Origin: Georgfuchsia sp049276455
Lineage (GTDB): Bacteria; Pseudomonadota; Gammaproteobacteria; Burkholderiales; Rhodocyclaceae
Length of the DNA: 64,000 bases
NCBI GenBank assembly: GCA_049276455.1
Contig: JBASWL010000224.1
Coordinates: 62,001-126,000, forward strand
Direction of reading: 5' to 3'
The translations under genes were made by a program, and so were the position numbers. The notes under the pieces were generated by a model, which had not been told where the DNA came from, did not search any database, and was given only the letters and a program-made list of their open reading frames with translations. Of the stretch, positions 17,037 to 26,192 are shown one piece after another. Numbering within the stretch: position 1 is the first letter of the stretch; every line of letters starts with the position of its first letter.

Positions 17037-17656
17037 AGATAGTAGGCGGTACGCGTCATCGCGCCGGAAACCACACGCATCGCGCACTTGAACGGTGGCG
17101 GTAACTCCTTTGCGCCTAACCGCCGTGCCGTTTCGGCATGGCCGATTTCGTCCATCTTCATCTGCTCGATAATTTTGCGTGATCGCTCGTCCTGCAATGG
17201 CAGGCTACCAAGGTGACTTTGCAAATGCTGTTCGACCTGTCGTTCGGTTTCGACAAGAAAACCAAGATTCCATTCGTCGCCACATTTGCCGGCTATGACA
17301 CCCATCGCCAGCGAGCCCACATACCAGAGCGGATTGAGAAAGCTCTTGCGGCTGCCAAGCTCAGCTAGGCGGCGCTCAGTCCAGTTAAGGTGCTCGGTTT
17401 CCTCGAAGGCTGCGTATTCCAGAGCTTGTCGCATTTCTGGATTGTGCGAAGTCAAGCTTTGGCCCTGATAGAGTGCCTGCGCACAAATTTCCCCACAGTG
17501 ATTGATGCGCATCAGCGCTGCAGCATGGCGCTTCTCGGCCTCGTTTAGATCGGCCTCTGGCAAGGAGGCGCCGGGAACTTCGCGACGACTGGATGCAGGT
17601 ACGAATACCGTGCGCAGCGCCTTGTCGAATTCAGTAATCAGTTGGTCCAGCATCAT
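17033..17656 (-). CDS. coq7: Coq7-type 2-polyprenyl-3-methyl-6-methoxy-1,4-benzoquinone monooxygenase
   Basis: A 207-residue di-iron hydroxylase. Iron-ligand motifs are visible in two helical pairs: INHCGEICAQ with FEETEHLNWTERRL, and ETERQVEQHL with MKMDEIGHAETARRLG. It performs the C6 hydroxylation late in ubiquinone synthesis; betaproteobacteria use this enzyme instead of the flavoprotein UbiF of enterics. The GAMTRTAYYL end is typical of the family. It overlaps the upstream CNP1-like gene by four bases (ATGA) and is convergent with the OsmC gene. Confidence 0.93.
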   Translation of the reverse strand: MMLDQLITEFDKALRTVFVPASSRREVPGASLPEADLNEAEKRHAAALMRINHCGEICAQALYQGQSLTSHNPEMRQALEYAAFEETEHLNWTERRLAELGSRKSFLNPLWYVGSLAMGVIAGKCGDEWNLGFLVETERQVEQHLQSHLGSLPLQDERSRKIIEQMKMDEIGHAETARRLGAKELPPPFKCAMRVVSGAMTRTAYYL

Positions 17657-18174
17657 GGTGCATCCGGATGTTTGCCTCGGCGCAAGGCAGCTCGCGCATC
17701 GGCGCCATCACGTGGCGCATGGCCGGCAGGGCAAAGAAAGTCGCGGCTCAATACCGCATGATGCTGGTTAATAAGCTTGTTTTCGATCGAATGCCATTGA
17801 GGATTCAAGACTTTGCTCCAGGTTCCATCAGAGCGTCCGAGCGCAAACAGCTTGAGTTCATGCGTATCACAGCGCATGCCTTCGAGACTGACATTGCTGG
17901 CGCCGCCAGATGTTTTCAGCACAAGCACATAGCGCACGATGCCATCAGCCCCAATATTGATGGAGCTGCCATCGACGAAAAACCGGTTGTGCTCGGTCGG
18001 ACCAACATAAAATTCAATGAGGTTTCCTTCGGCGGGGAACCCTGGAATTTGCGTCGCAACTTCCAACCAAGGCTTCTCTACGAAATCATAAGGCTTTTCC
18101 TGGTCGGCCAGCGCATTATTCGCCATGCAAACCAATGCCAGAAAACCAACAACAATTGCGGCGCGCGCCATCAT
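17653..18174 (-). CDS. CNP1-like family exported protein
   Basis: A 173-residue protein with a signal peptide (MMARAAIVVGFLALVCMANNALA, cleavage near ALA-DQ) and a body fitting the CNP1-like family (KPWLEVATQIPGFPAEGNLIEFYVG ... FFVDGSSINIGADGIVRYVLVLKTSGGASNVSLEGMRC). The family was named after a cryptic neisserial protein; its role is unknown. I choose the ATG at 18172-18174, which overlaps the rppH stop as ATGA; the 3' end overlaps coq7 in the same way, so rppH, this gene and coq7 form one operon. The last 30 residues are poorly conserved and basic. Confidence 0.78.
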   Translation of the reverse strand: MMARAAIVVGFLALVCMANNALADQEKPYDFVEKPWLEVATQIPGFPAEGNLIEFYVGPTEHNRFFVDGSSINIGADGIVRYVLVLKTSGGASNVSLEGMRCDTHELKLFALGRSDGTWSKVLNPQWHSIENKLINQHHAVLSRDFLCPAGHAPRDGADARAALRRGKHPDAP

Positions 18175-18698
18175 TGCGATTCTGCGCCGCTGCAATCCGG
18201 CCATTTAGGCTGGCGCTCTGCGGGATGGAAAAAAAGGTGACGCGCCAGTTCAGTGAGCGCCTTCTCGTATACCGCGCGCTTGAAATCAATAACTGAGTTC
18301 AGCGGTATCCAGTAGTTGTTCCAACGCCAGGCATCGAATTCTGGATGGCCGCTAGCGCGCAGCGAAACATCTGTATCACGGCCGACCAGACGCAGCAGAA
18401 ACCATATCTGCTTCTGCCCCTTGTAGCTGTTGCGCCATTCACGACTAACCCATTGTTTGGGTACGTCGTATCGCAGCCAGTCACGCGTGCGCCCTAGAAC
18501 CTCGACATGTTCCGGCCTGAGCCCAACCTCTTCATGGAGTTCGCGATACATCGCCTCCTCGGGCGATTCGCCGCGCTTGATACCCCCCTGAGGAAACTGC
18601 CAGGAGTGCTCACGAATACGCTTCCCCCAAAAAACCTGGTTGAGACTGTTGGCCAAGACAATGCCGACGTTCGGGCGATAGCCTTCACGATCGAGCAT
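18171..18698 (-). CDS. rppH: RNA pyrophosphohydrolase RppH
   Basis: A 175-residue Nudix hydrolase. It begins MLDREGYRPNVGIVLAN and carries the full Nudix box GGIKRGESPEEAMYRELHEEVGL (about residues 38-60), followed by the GQKQIWFLLRL strand seen in RppH/NudH. It removes pyrophosphate from 5'-triphosphate mRNA ends and so triggers RNase E decay. The ATG at 18696-18698 is chosen over a longer frame because it gives the family start. It is divergent from proS, a widely conserved arrangement in betaproteobacteria. Confidence 0.94.
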   Translation of the reverse strand: MLDREGYRPNVGIVLANSLNQVFWGKRIREHSWQFPQGGIKRGESPEEAMYRELHEEVGLRPEHVEVLGRTRDWLRYDVPKQWVSREWRNSYKGQKQIWFLLRLVGRDTDVSLRASGHPEFDAWRWNNYWIPLNSVIDFKRAVYEKALTELARHLFFHPAERQPKWPDCSGAESQ

Positions 18699-18809
18699 GT
18701 TGCAACCTTCCAATAACTTACTGCGGCTGATTCTTTCACAATTGTGTGCGGCTGGAAAGGCCGATCGGCGCAGTAGAATCATGCTTTACCTTAGTTTCAG
18801 ATCATAATC

Positions 18810-20516
18810 ATGCGCGCCTCAAGGTTTTTTATCGCCACCCAGAAGGAAGCCCCCGCCGACGCGGAAATCATCTCTCACAAATTGATGATGCGGGCCGGCT
18901 TGATTCGCCGTCTGGCAGGCGGCATCTACACCTGGATGCCGATGGGGCTGCGCGCCCTGCGCAAGGTCGAAGCCATCGTGCGCGAGGAAATGAACCGCAG
19001 CGGCGCCATTGAACTCTTGATGCCGGCTGTGCAACCTTTCGAGTTGTGGGAAGAATCGGGACGCGGTCCGAAATACGGCCCGGAACTGCTTCGCTTCAAG
19101 GATCGCCACCAGCGCGACTTCGTTATTGGCCCCACCCACGAGGAAGTCATTACCGACGTGTTACGGCGCGAAGTGAAAAGTTACAAGCAGTTGCCGCGCC
19201 ATTTTTACCAGATCCAGACCAAGTTCCGCGACGAGATCCGGCCGCGTTTCGGCGTCATGCGCGGGCGTGAATTTCTGATGAAAGATGGCTATTCCTTCCA
19301 CGTCTCGTACAGTGATCTGGAGCGCGAATACCGCAACATGCACGAGACTTACACGCGAATCTTCACGCGATTGGGCCTGCAGTTCCGCGCTGTAGCGGCA
19401 GATACCGGCTCCATCGGCGGCACCGGCTCGCACGAGTTCCATGTCCTCGCCGATTCGGGCGAGGACGCCATCGCCTACTGTTCCGGCTCGGATTACGCGG
19501 CGAATGTCGAACTCGCCGAAGCGCTCGCGCCAACCGCACCGCGTGCGGTAGCGACGCAGACGATGCAAAAGGTGGCGACACCGGGCAAGATCAAATGCGA
19601 AGACGTCGCGACATTTCTTGGTGTTCCGCTACAGAAGATGGTCAAGGCGGTCGCCGTGATGCGCGCGGAAGGCGGCTTTGCCCTGCTGCTGTTGCGCGGC
19701 GACCACGACCTCAACGAAGTAAAAACACAAAAAGTGATCGGCGAATTTCGTTTTGCGCGAGATGAGGAAATCGTCGCTGTGCTCGGCTGCAAGCCAGGTT
19801 ACATCGGTCCGGTGAGTGAGAGCAGGATCGCCGTGTTCGCCGACCGAACCGTTGCCACAATGAGCGATTTTATCTGTGGCGCGAACGAAGCAGGCTTTCA
19901 CCTGACCGGCGTCAACCTCGGCCGTGATCTGGCAGAGCCCGCACAGATAGCCGATCTGCGCAACGTCGTCGAAGGCGACCCCTCGCCCGACGGCAAGGGC
20001 AGCCTCGAACTCTGCCGTGGCATCGAAGTCGGGCATATCTTCCAGCTTCGCACCAAATATGCCGAAGCACTGAAGTGTCAATTCATCGACGAGCAGGGCA
20101 AGGAGCAAGTCATGGAAATGGGCTGCTACGGCATCGGCGTTTCGCGCATCGTCGGCGCTGCCATTGAACAGGGCAACGACGAGCGCGGCATTGTTTTCCC
20201 CGCTGCCATTGCGCCTTTCGAAGTTGTCATTGTGCCGATGGGTTATGCCAAAAGTGAGGCCGTGCGTGCCGCCGCCGACCAACTGCTGGCCGACCTGCTG
20301 GCTGCCAACATCGATGCAATCCTTGATGACCGCGACGAACGTCCGGGTTCGATGTTCGCCGACTGGGAACTGATTGGCATACCGCATCGCATCGTGGTCG
20401 GCGAGCGCGGCCTCAAGGAGGGCAAGCTCGAATACAAAGGCCGCACTGATGCTGAAGTTCAGATGTTGCCCTCGGGTGAAGTGCCGCGTTTCCTCAAACA
20501 ACGCCTATGCGGCTGA
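18810..20516 (+). CDS. proS: Prolyl-tRNA synthetase
   Basis: A 568-residue class II synthetase of the bacterial (E. coli-type) form. Motif 1/2 region RLAGGIYTWMPMGLRALRKVEAIVREEMNRSGAIE and FRDEIRPRFGVMRGREFLMKDGYSFH are clear; an editing insertion domain (about 225-380, with KCEDVATFLGVPLQKMVKAV) precedes the motif 3 region MGCYGIGVSR and the C-terminal anticodon domain. The inserted domain would hydrolyse mischarged Ala-tRNA-Pro. The stop overlaps the lytic transglycosylase start by 10 bases. Confidence 0.97.
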   Translation: MRASRFFIATQKEAPADAEIISHKLMMRAGLIRRLAGGIYTWMPMGLRALRKVEAIVREEMNRSGAIELLMPAVQPFELWEESGRGPKYGPELLRFKDRHQRDFVIGPTHEEVITDVLRREVKSYKQLPRHFYQIQTKFRDEIRPRFGVMRGREFLMKDGYSFHVSYSDLEREYRNMHETYTRIFTRLGLQFRAVAADTGSIGGTGSHEFHVLADSGEDAIAYCSGSDYAANVELAEALAPTAPRAVATQTMQKVATPGKIKCEDVATFLGVPLQKMVKAVAVMRAEGGFALLLLRGDHDLNEVKTQKVIGEFRFARDEEIVAVLGCKPGYIGPVSESRIAVFADRTVATMSDFICGANEAGFHLTGVNLGRDLAEPAQIADLRNVVEGDPSPDGKGSLELCRGIEVGHIFQLRTKYAEALKCQFIDEQGKEQVMEMGCYGIGVSRIVGAAIEQGNDERGIVFPAAIAPFEVVIVPMGYAKSEAVRAAADQLLADLLAANIDAILDDRDERPGSMFADWELIGIPHRIVVGERGLKEGKLEYKGRTDAEVQMLPSGEVPRFLKQRLCG

Positions 20517-21109
20517 TACTGACTTTTGCGCTTCTGGTGTGGGCGCACAACGTCCATGCCGGCGCGCAGCAATACGAACCTCTGGCGGCGAGTGTGCAGG
20601 CCGTACTGCACGAAGCGGTGTCCGACATGGCATCGCCGGAGCCCAAATTCTCCAGCGTTGTGGAGAAGGTTGATTGGCTCACGGAAATGTCACGACGGCT
20701 CTCAAAACGCATGCCGGATCGTACGGCGCGCCTCGAATTTCTCAAGACAGTCTATTACGAAGCCCAGCGTGCCGGCCTTGATCCGCAACTGGTGCTGGGC
20801 CTGATCCAGGTGGAAAGCGGGTTCCGCAAATACGCCGTTTCAGGCGCAGGTGCGCGCGGCTATATGCAGGTGATGCCGTTCTGGACAAAACTCATCGGCA
20901 AAAAGGGCCAGGATCTTTTCCACATGCGCATCAACCTGCGCTATGGCTGCACCATCCTGCGCCATTATCTGGATATCGAAAAGGGTGACCTTTACCGCGC
21001 CCTTGGCCGCTACAACGGCAGCCTCGGCAAGCCCGAGTATCCGAACATAGTGCGCGCTGCATGGGAAAAACAGTGGGCTTGGCCACCCAAGACCGAGCAA
21101 TCGCCTTGA
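20507..21109 (+). CDS. Lytic murein transglycosylase, SLT domain
   Basis: A 200-residue exported protein: short signal peptide (residues 1-18, ending VHAGA) and a C-terminal SLT goose-lysozyme-like domain. The catalytic glutamate is E103 in LIQVESGFRKYAVSGAGARGYMQVMPFW, and the later ALGRYNGS motif closes the active site. It cleaves glycan strands, leaving 1,6-anhydro ends. It overlaps proS by 10 bases, a coupling common in betaproteobacteria. The next 188 bp up to ffh hold nothing recognisable. Confidence 0.9.
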   Translation: MRLILTFALLVWAHNVHAGAQQYEPLAASVQAVLHEAVSDMASPEPKFSSVVEKVDWLTEMSRRLSKRMPDRTARLEFLKTVYYEAQRAGLDPQLVLGLIQVESGFRKYAVSGAGARGYMQVMPFWTKLIGKKGQDLFHMRINLRYGCTILRHYLDIEKGDLYRALGRYNGSLGKPEYPNIVRAAWEKQWAWPPKTEQSP

Positions 21110-21297
21110 GTAATAACAAGCTGCTGACCAGCAAAAAAATGTTGGTGCCAAGATAACTGCCGCTGAAATCACTCGCTATTGCAGTAATAGCGGTAGCGCC
21201 AACAAATAACCGGACCCCATCCCAATAATGTATTTCGATTTGCGCTTGCTTGGGCTAATGTTATCCTTACAATACAAAGCGCTATAAGTCGCTACAT

Positions 21298-22653
21298 CTA
21301 GCGCATCCCCGGCATCATCCCTTTCATGCCACGCATCATCTTCGCCATTCCGCCCTTGGAGAACTGCTTCATCATCTTTTGCGTCTGCTCGAACTGATTG
21401 AGCAGACGATTCACTTCCTGCACTTGCACGCCAGCGCCGGTGGCGATGCGGCGCTTGCGCGAGGCCTTGATGAGTTCGGGCTTGCTGCGCTCCGTTGGCG
21501 TCATCGAGTTTATGATGCCCTCAATGCGACGAATGGATTTGTCTTCAACCGCACCGCCAGCCTGTTGTGCAGCCTGGGCGAACTGTGCCGGCAGTTTGTC
21601 TAGTAGCGAAGAAACGCCCCCCATCTTGCGCATCTGACCGATCTGTTCCTTGAAGTCGTTGAGATCAAAGCCCTTGCCGGACTTCATTTTCTTGACTAAA
21701 TCCTTGGCCTTGTCCTGGTCGACGCCACGCTGTGCCTCTTCGACCAAGCCGAGAATGTCACCCATACCGAGAATGCGCGAAGCCATGCGCTCGGGATGGA
21801 ATTCTTCCAGCCCGCCCAGCTTTTCGCCCACACCGGCGAACTTGAGTGGTTTGCCGGTCACATGGCGCACCGACAGGGCGGCACCGCCGCGCGAGTCACC
21901 GTCGAGCTTGGTGAGAACGATGCCGGTGAGAGGTAATGCGTCGGCAAAGGCCTTGGCCGTATTCACGGCATCCTGTCCGAGCATGGCATCGACCACGAAC
22001 AGTGTTTCTATCGGCTTCAGTTGTGCATGGAGTTCGCGAATCTCGGCCATCATCATTTCGTCGATCGCCAATCGTCCGGCGGTGTCGACAAAGAGCACAT
22101 CGTAATAGTGCTTCCTGGCGTAATCGAGTGCAGCGGCAGCAATGGCTGACGGTTTCTGCTCACCCGTGGAGGGAAAGAAATCGATGCCGGCCTGCGCCGA
22201 GACGGTCTTCAACTGCTCGATGGCAGCAGGGCGATAGACGTCACAGCTTACTGCCAGCACTTTCTTTTTTTGCCGCTCCTTGAGCCACTTGCCGAGTTTC
22301 GCCGTGGTGGTGGTCTTGCCTGCGCCTTGCAAACCGGCCATGAGAATGATCGCAGGCGGTTGTGTGGCGAAATTAAGGCCGACCGACTGGCCGCCCATCA
22401 ACTCTGTCAATTCACGATGCACCACGCCGACCAGAGCCTGGCCTGGCGTGAGCGATCCTATGACCTCCTGGCCTAGCGCCTTTTCCTTTACCCGGGCGAT
22501 GAATTCCTTGACCACGGGTAGCGCGACGTCAGCCTCGAGTAGGGCCATGCGCACTTCGCGCAGCATGTCGGTAATGTTGTCTTCGGAGAGCCGGGCCTGG
22601 CCGCGCAGGGATTTGACGACTTTGCCGAGACGCTGGGTAAGATTGTCGAGCAT
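21298..22653 (-). CDS. ffh: Signal recognition particle protein Ffh
   Basis: A 451-residue SRP54 protein: N domain (MLDNLTQRLGKVVKSLRGQARLSEDNITDMLREVRMALLEADV), GTPase domain with GLQGAGKTT P-loop (about 107), DTAGR and TKLDGD motifs, and a methionine-rich M domain ending KGGMAKMMRGMKGMMPGMR. It binds 4.5S RNA and signal sequences of nascent membrane proteins and docks with FtsY. The ATG at 22651-22653 is used; the frame extension upstream lies in the divergent gene. It is divergent from the YpjD-like gene, a conserved pairing. Confidence 0.97.
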   Translation of the reverse strand: MLDNLTQRLGKVVKSLRGQARLSEDNITDMLREVRMALLEADVALPVVKEFIARVKEKALGQEVIGSLTPGQALVGVVHRELTELMGGQSVGLNFATQPPAIILMAGLQGAGKTTTTAKLGKWLKERQKKKVLAVSCDVYRPAAIEQLKTVSAQAGIDFFPSTGEQKPSAIAAAALDYARKHYYDVLFVDTAGRLAIDEMMMAEIRELHAQLKPIETLFVVDAMLGQDAVNTAKAFADALPLTGIVLTKLDGDSRGGAALSVRHVTGKPLKFAGVGEKLGGLEEFHPERMASRILGMGDILGLVEEAQRGVDQDKAKDLVKKMKSGKGFDLNDFKEQIGQMRKMGGVSSLLDKLPAQFAQAAQQAGGAVEDKSIRRIEGIINSMTPTERSKPELIKASRKRRIATGAGVQVQEVNRLLNQFEQTQKMMKQFSKGGMAKMMRGMKGMMPGMR

Positions 22654-22712
22654 GAATAATTTGCCGAAGAAGGGGAACGTAAGGATACGGCGGGTTGCGT
22701 TAAACTTCGCCC

Positions 22713-23546
22713 ATGCTCGGAATTTTAATGCATCTCCTTGCGGCAACCCTATACGCTGCTCTGGCGGCCCGCTTAGTGCAAACCCGCTGGCGTGGCCTGC
22801 AGACCCCCCGTTCTGCCCCAAAAGGATTGGGTGCTCTTGAACGCGTGCTGCTGCTTGCAGCGCTCGTTGTTCATGGCATCACACTGGGCCGCGATATTTT
22901 TTATGGTGACGAGATTCACTTCGGCTATGCCATTGCGCTCTCCTTCATGCTCTGGCTGGCAATAGCGTTCTACTGGCTCGAGAGCTTCTATACGCATATG
23001 GAGGGACTGCTGATCATCGGACTTCCTGCCGCTGCTGTGGCCTTATTGCTGCCGAGCCTGGTTTCTGAGCACCACGTGCTTGTATATGCCGGTTCAGCGG
23101 CTTTCCGCCTGCACTTCCTTATTGCCATGCTGTCGTACAGCCTATTCACACTGGCGGCCTTGCATGCGCTGTTGATGTCGGCTGTGGAGAAATACCTGCA
23201 TCACGGCCGACTCTCGCCCCTGCTTTCCGGCTTGCCCCCCTTGCTGGCCATGGAAACCATGCTGTTCCGGGTGATTCATGTTGCCTTTGTCCTGCTCACG
23301 TTAACAGTGATCTCTGGTATCGCATTTTCCGAGACCTTGTTTGGCAAAGCCCTCACCTTCAACCACAAAACCGTGTTCGCCATCCTGTCCTGGCTGATTT
23401 TCGCCGGACTCCTGCTGGGACGACATTTACGTGGTTGGCGCGGACGTATCGCGCTGCGATGGACACTGGTCGGGTTTGTCGTTTTACTGTTCGCCTATGT
23501 GGGGAGTCGTTTCGTACTCGAAGTCATTCTCGGCCGTGCCGGCTAA
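22713..23546 (+). CDS. CcsA/YpjD-like cytochrome c assembly-type membrane protein
   Basis: A 277-residue polytopic protein with about eight hydrophobic segments, matching the inner membrane YpjD/CcsA family that shares the cytochrome c assembly fold. The family's conserved histidines appear in LRLHFLIAMLSYSLFTLAALHA (RLHF) and FNHKTVFAILSW (NHKT), which in CcsA-type proteins coordinate haem. Adjacency to ffh is common in proteobacteria. The specific role of YpjD members is unsettled; haem handling or envelope integrity are possible. It precedes the CorC-like gene by 16 bp, so they are probably co-transcribed. Confidence 0.8.
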   Translation: MLGILMHLLAATLYAALAARLVQTRWRGLQTPRSAPKGLGALERVLLLAALVVHGITLGRDIFYGDEIHFGYAIALSFMLWLAIAFYWLESFYTHMEGLLIIGLPAAAVALLLPSLVSEHHVLVYAGSAAFRLHFLIAMLSYSLFTLAALHALLMSAVEKYLHHGRLSPLLSGLPPLLAMETMLFRVIHVAFVLLTLTVISGIAFSETLFGKALTFNHKTVFAILSWLIFAGLLLGRHLRGWRGRIALRWTLVGFVVLLFAYVGSRFVLEVILGRAG

Positions 23547-23562
23547 GCGACCCGATTGACGG

Positions 23563-24828
23563 ATGGACGACATCCCTCTTTCTGCGCAGTTCTGGGTCTT
23601 GGCCCTTCTGGTGCTCTGTTCCGGCTTTTTCTCCATGGCCGAGACAGCCATGATGGCCTCTAACCGCCATCGCCTGCGCCATCTCGCCAAGGAAGGGAAT
23701 CCTGGCGCGGCATTGGCAGTAACGCTGCTGGGAACGACTGACAAACTGCTTGGCGTCATTTTGCTCGGGAACACCTTGTTGAATGCGGCGGCTGCAATGA
23801 TTACCGGCAACATAGCGCTTACCCTGTTTGGCGAGGAGAAATGGGCGCTCGAAGCCGGCGCAATATTCGTCACATTCTGCCTGCTGGTTTTTGCCGAATT
23901 CACACCGAAGGTAGTCGGAGCAACGCATCCTGACTGGCTGGCACAGCGCATCGTTTTTGTCCTCGCACCACTACTGCGGATTACCTATCCGCTGGTCTGG
24001 GCCGTGAATTTGCTGGTAACCGGTCTGCTTAAATTGTTGTGTCTACAGCCCAAGCCAGGGCATCAGGAATTGCGTATGTCGGCCGAGGAACTGCGCAGCC
24101 TTGTACTTGAATCAGCACATGGCATTCCCAACCAGCACCGCGCCATTCTGCTTAATTTGTTCGACCTGGAGGACATCACGGTCGAAGACATCATGCGCCC
24201 ACGTGGAAGCGTCGAAGCTATTGACCTGCAGGCGCCACTCGAGGAAATTCGCCAGCAACTCGCTACCAGTTACCACACGCATCTGCCGGTATATGACGGC
24301 GATCCGGGTAATGTGATCGGCATTCTGCACCAGAGGCGGTTGCTGTCGCACGTTATGGCCGGCGAGTGGAACCACGATACCCTGCGCCAGCAACTGGCTG
24401 ATCCCTATTTCATTCCTGCCGGCACCCAAATTTATTCCCAGCTTCAGTTCTTCCAGGAAAACCGCCAACGTCTAGGGTTGGTGGTGGATGAATACGGAGA
24501 GATACAGGGCCTTGTCACCCTGGAAGACATCATCGAAGAAATCATCGGCAAATTTGCCACAGGCCTGCCAGGGACAGACAATGAACTGCATTGGAGCGCA
24601 GACAATACCGTTCTGGTCGAAGGCAGAAAGCCCCTGCGTGAAATAAATCGATCGCTGGACCTGGATTTGCCGCTGGATGGACCTAAAACCTTGAACGGAT
24701 TGATGCTCGAATACTTTCAGGATATTCCCGAAGCAGGGATCAGCGCCAAAATCGGCGGCATTGTCATGGAAGTAGTGCAAACTCAGGACAAGGCGGTAAA
24801 AATTATCCGGCTCAGCAGGCCAGAATAG
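23563..24828 (+). CDS. HlyC/CorC family transporter (DUF21-CBS-CorC)
   Basis: A 421-residue membrane protein of the CNNM/CorB type. It has an N-terminal DUF21 domain with about four membrane segments (residues 5-180), a pair of CBS domains (about 205-330, with VEDIMRPRGSVEAID and LGLVVDEYGEIQGLVTLEDIIEEIIG), and a C-terminal CorC_HlyC domain. Family members move Mg2+ or act in metal homeostasis. The DEYGEIQGLVTLEDIIEE stretch is the typical CBS2 signature. It follows the YpjD-like gene by 16 bp; 137 bp separate it from pilC. Confidence 0.9.
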   Translation: MDDIPLSAQFWVLALLVLCSGFFSMAETAMMASNRHRLRHLAKEGNPGAALAVTLLGTTDKLLGVILLGNTLLNAAAAMITGNIALTLFGEEKWALEAGAIFVTFCLLVFAEFTPKVVGATHPDWLAQRIVFVLAPLLRITYPLVWAVNLLVTGLLKLLCLQPKPGHQELRMSAEELRSLVLESAHGIPNQHRAILLNLFDLEDITVEDIMRPRGSVEAIDLQAPLEEIRQQLATSYHTHLPVYDGDPGNVIGILHQRRLLSHVMAGEWNHDTLRQQLADPYFIPAGTQIYSQLQFFQENRQRLGLVVDEYGEIQGLVTLEDIIEEIIGKFATGLPGTDNELHWSADNTVLVEGRKPLREINRSLDLDLPLDGPKTLNGLMLEYFQDIPEAGISAKIGGIVMEVVQTQDKAVKIIRLSRPE

Positions 24829-24965
24829 TGGAAGTACTGAGGATTTTGTCATAGTCCGGGCTTTACAAACCTCCGCCAGCCGGGCATCATCATTGGTGGA
24901 AAATCGAATTCCCGAGCATGAGCGGTTAGCTGCATACATGGGGTTCGATTAGGGGAGACGTCTCA

Positions 24966-26189
24966 ATGGCAACTGCGAAAAAGGCCGCGAAAAAGGAATT
25001 CGCCTACTCTTGGGAGGGTAAGGATCGTACAGGGAGAGTTGTGCGTGGCGAAATGCGTGCGGTGGGCACAGAGGCAGTATTGGCCACATTGCGTCGCCAG
25101 GGAATTATCGTTACCAAAGTCAAAAAGCACTCGGCAAGCGGCAGTGGCAAGGTCGAAGATAAAGACATTGTTCTTTTCACGCGCCAGCTGGCCACCATGA
25201 TGAAGGCCGGGGTGCCCTTACTGCTATCTTTCGATATCGTTGCCAAGGGATCGAGTAATCCTGCAGTAACCCGGCTGTTACTTGACATCAAGATGGAAAT
25301 TGAAACCGGATCCAACCTGAACTCCGCCTTTCGCAAGCATCCCTTGCTGTTCGATGATCTCTACTGCGATCTCATCCAGGCCGGAGAGCAAGCAGGGATT
25401 CTTGAGTCCATTCTCGACCGCCTTGCCACCTACAAGGAAAAGTCACTCGCACTGAAGAAAAAAATCAAGGGTGCCATGAGCTACCCGATTACCGTCCTGG
25501 CAGTTGCGGGCATCGTGACTGCAATCATCATGATTTTTGTAGTGCCCCAATTCAAGGCCGTCTTTGCCAGTTTCGGCGCCGATCTGCCCGGACCAACGAT
25601 GGTACTCATCGCATCATCGGAATTTCTTGTGAGCTATTGGTACATTCTGGCTGCCTGCATTTTTGGGTTCTTCTATACGTTCTTTTTCTTCTGGAAACGC
25701 TCGCTCGCGATGCAGATTTTCATGGACAGGCTGATGCTGAAGCTACCTATATTTGGGCCCTTGCAGGAAAAAGCCATTATTGCGCGCTGGACCAGAACAC
25801 TGGCGACCATGTTTGCTGCAGGCGTGCCCTTGGTCGAATCGCTTGAATCGGTGTCAGGCGCTGCTGGAAATTACGTATATCGAGTTGCCACCAAGCAGAT
25901 CCAGAACGAGATCAGCACGGGGAACACGCTTGTTTCCTCGATGATTAACTCCAATGTCTTCCCGAGCATGGTGTTGCAGATGGTTGCGATTGGAGAAGAA
26001 TCCGGCGCATTGGACAGTATGCTGGGCAAGGTGGCTGATTTCTTCGAGGCGGAGGTTGATGAAGCCGTCGAAAACATTACGGCCTTGATGGAACCTCTGA
26101 TTATGTCGGTTCTTGGTATCGTGATCGGCGGGATGGTGGTCGCTCTGTACCTGCCGATTTTCAAGCTCGGTTCCGTCGTCGGCGGCTGA
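24966..26189 (+). CDS. pilC: Type IV pilus inner-membrane platform protein PilC
   Basis: A 407-residue protein with two T2SSF domains (about 70-195 and 275-400) and three membrane spans, as in PilC/GspF. Signatures include FTRQLATMMKAGVPLLLSFD in the first copy and WTRTLATMFAAGVPLVESLE in the second. It forms the base on which PilB and PilT act. A ribosome site GGGGAGA precedes the ATG. pilD follows three bases later, but pilB, which usually precedes pilC, is not here; a CorC-like gene takes that place. Confidence 0.95.
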   Translation: MATAKKAAKKEFAYSWEGKDRTGRVVRGEMRAVGTEAVLATLRRQGIIVTKVKKHSASGSGKVEDKDIVLFTRQLATMMKAGVPLLLSFDIVAKGSSNPAVTRLLLDIKMEIETGSNLNSAFRKHPLLFDDLYCDLIQAGEQAGILESILDRLATYKEKSLALKKKIKGAMSYPITVLAVAGIVTAIIMIFVVPQFKAVFASFGADLPGPTMVLIASSEFLVSYWYILAACIFGFFYTFFFFWKRSLAMQIFMDRLMLKLPIFGPLQEKAIIARWTRTLATMFAAGVPLVESLESVSGAAGNYVYRVATKQIQNEISTGNTLVSSMINSNVFPSMVLQMVAIGEESGALDSMLGKVADFFEAEVDEAVENITALMEPLIMSVLGIVIGGMVVALYLPIFKLGSVVGG

Positions 26190-26192
26190 TCA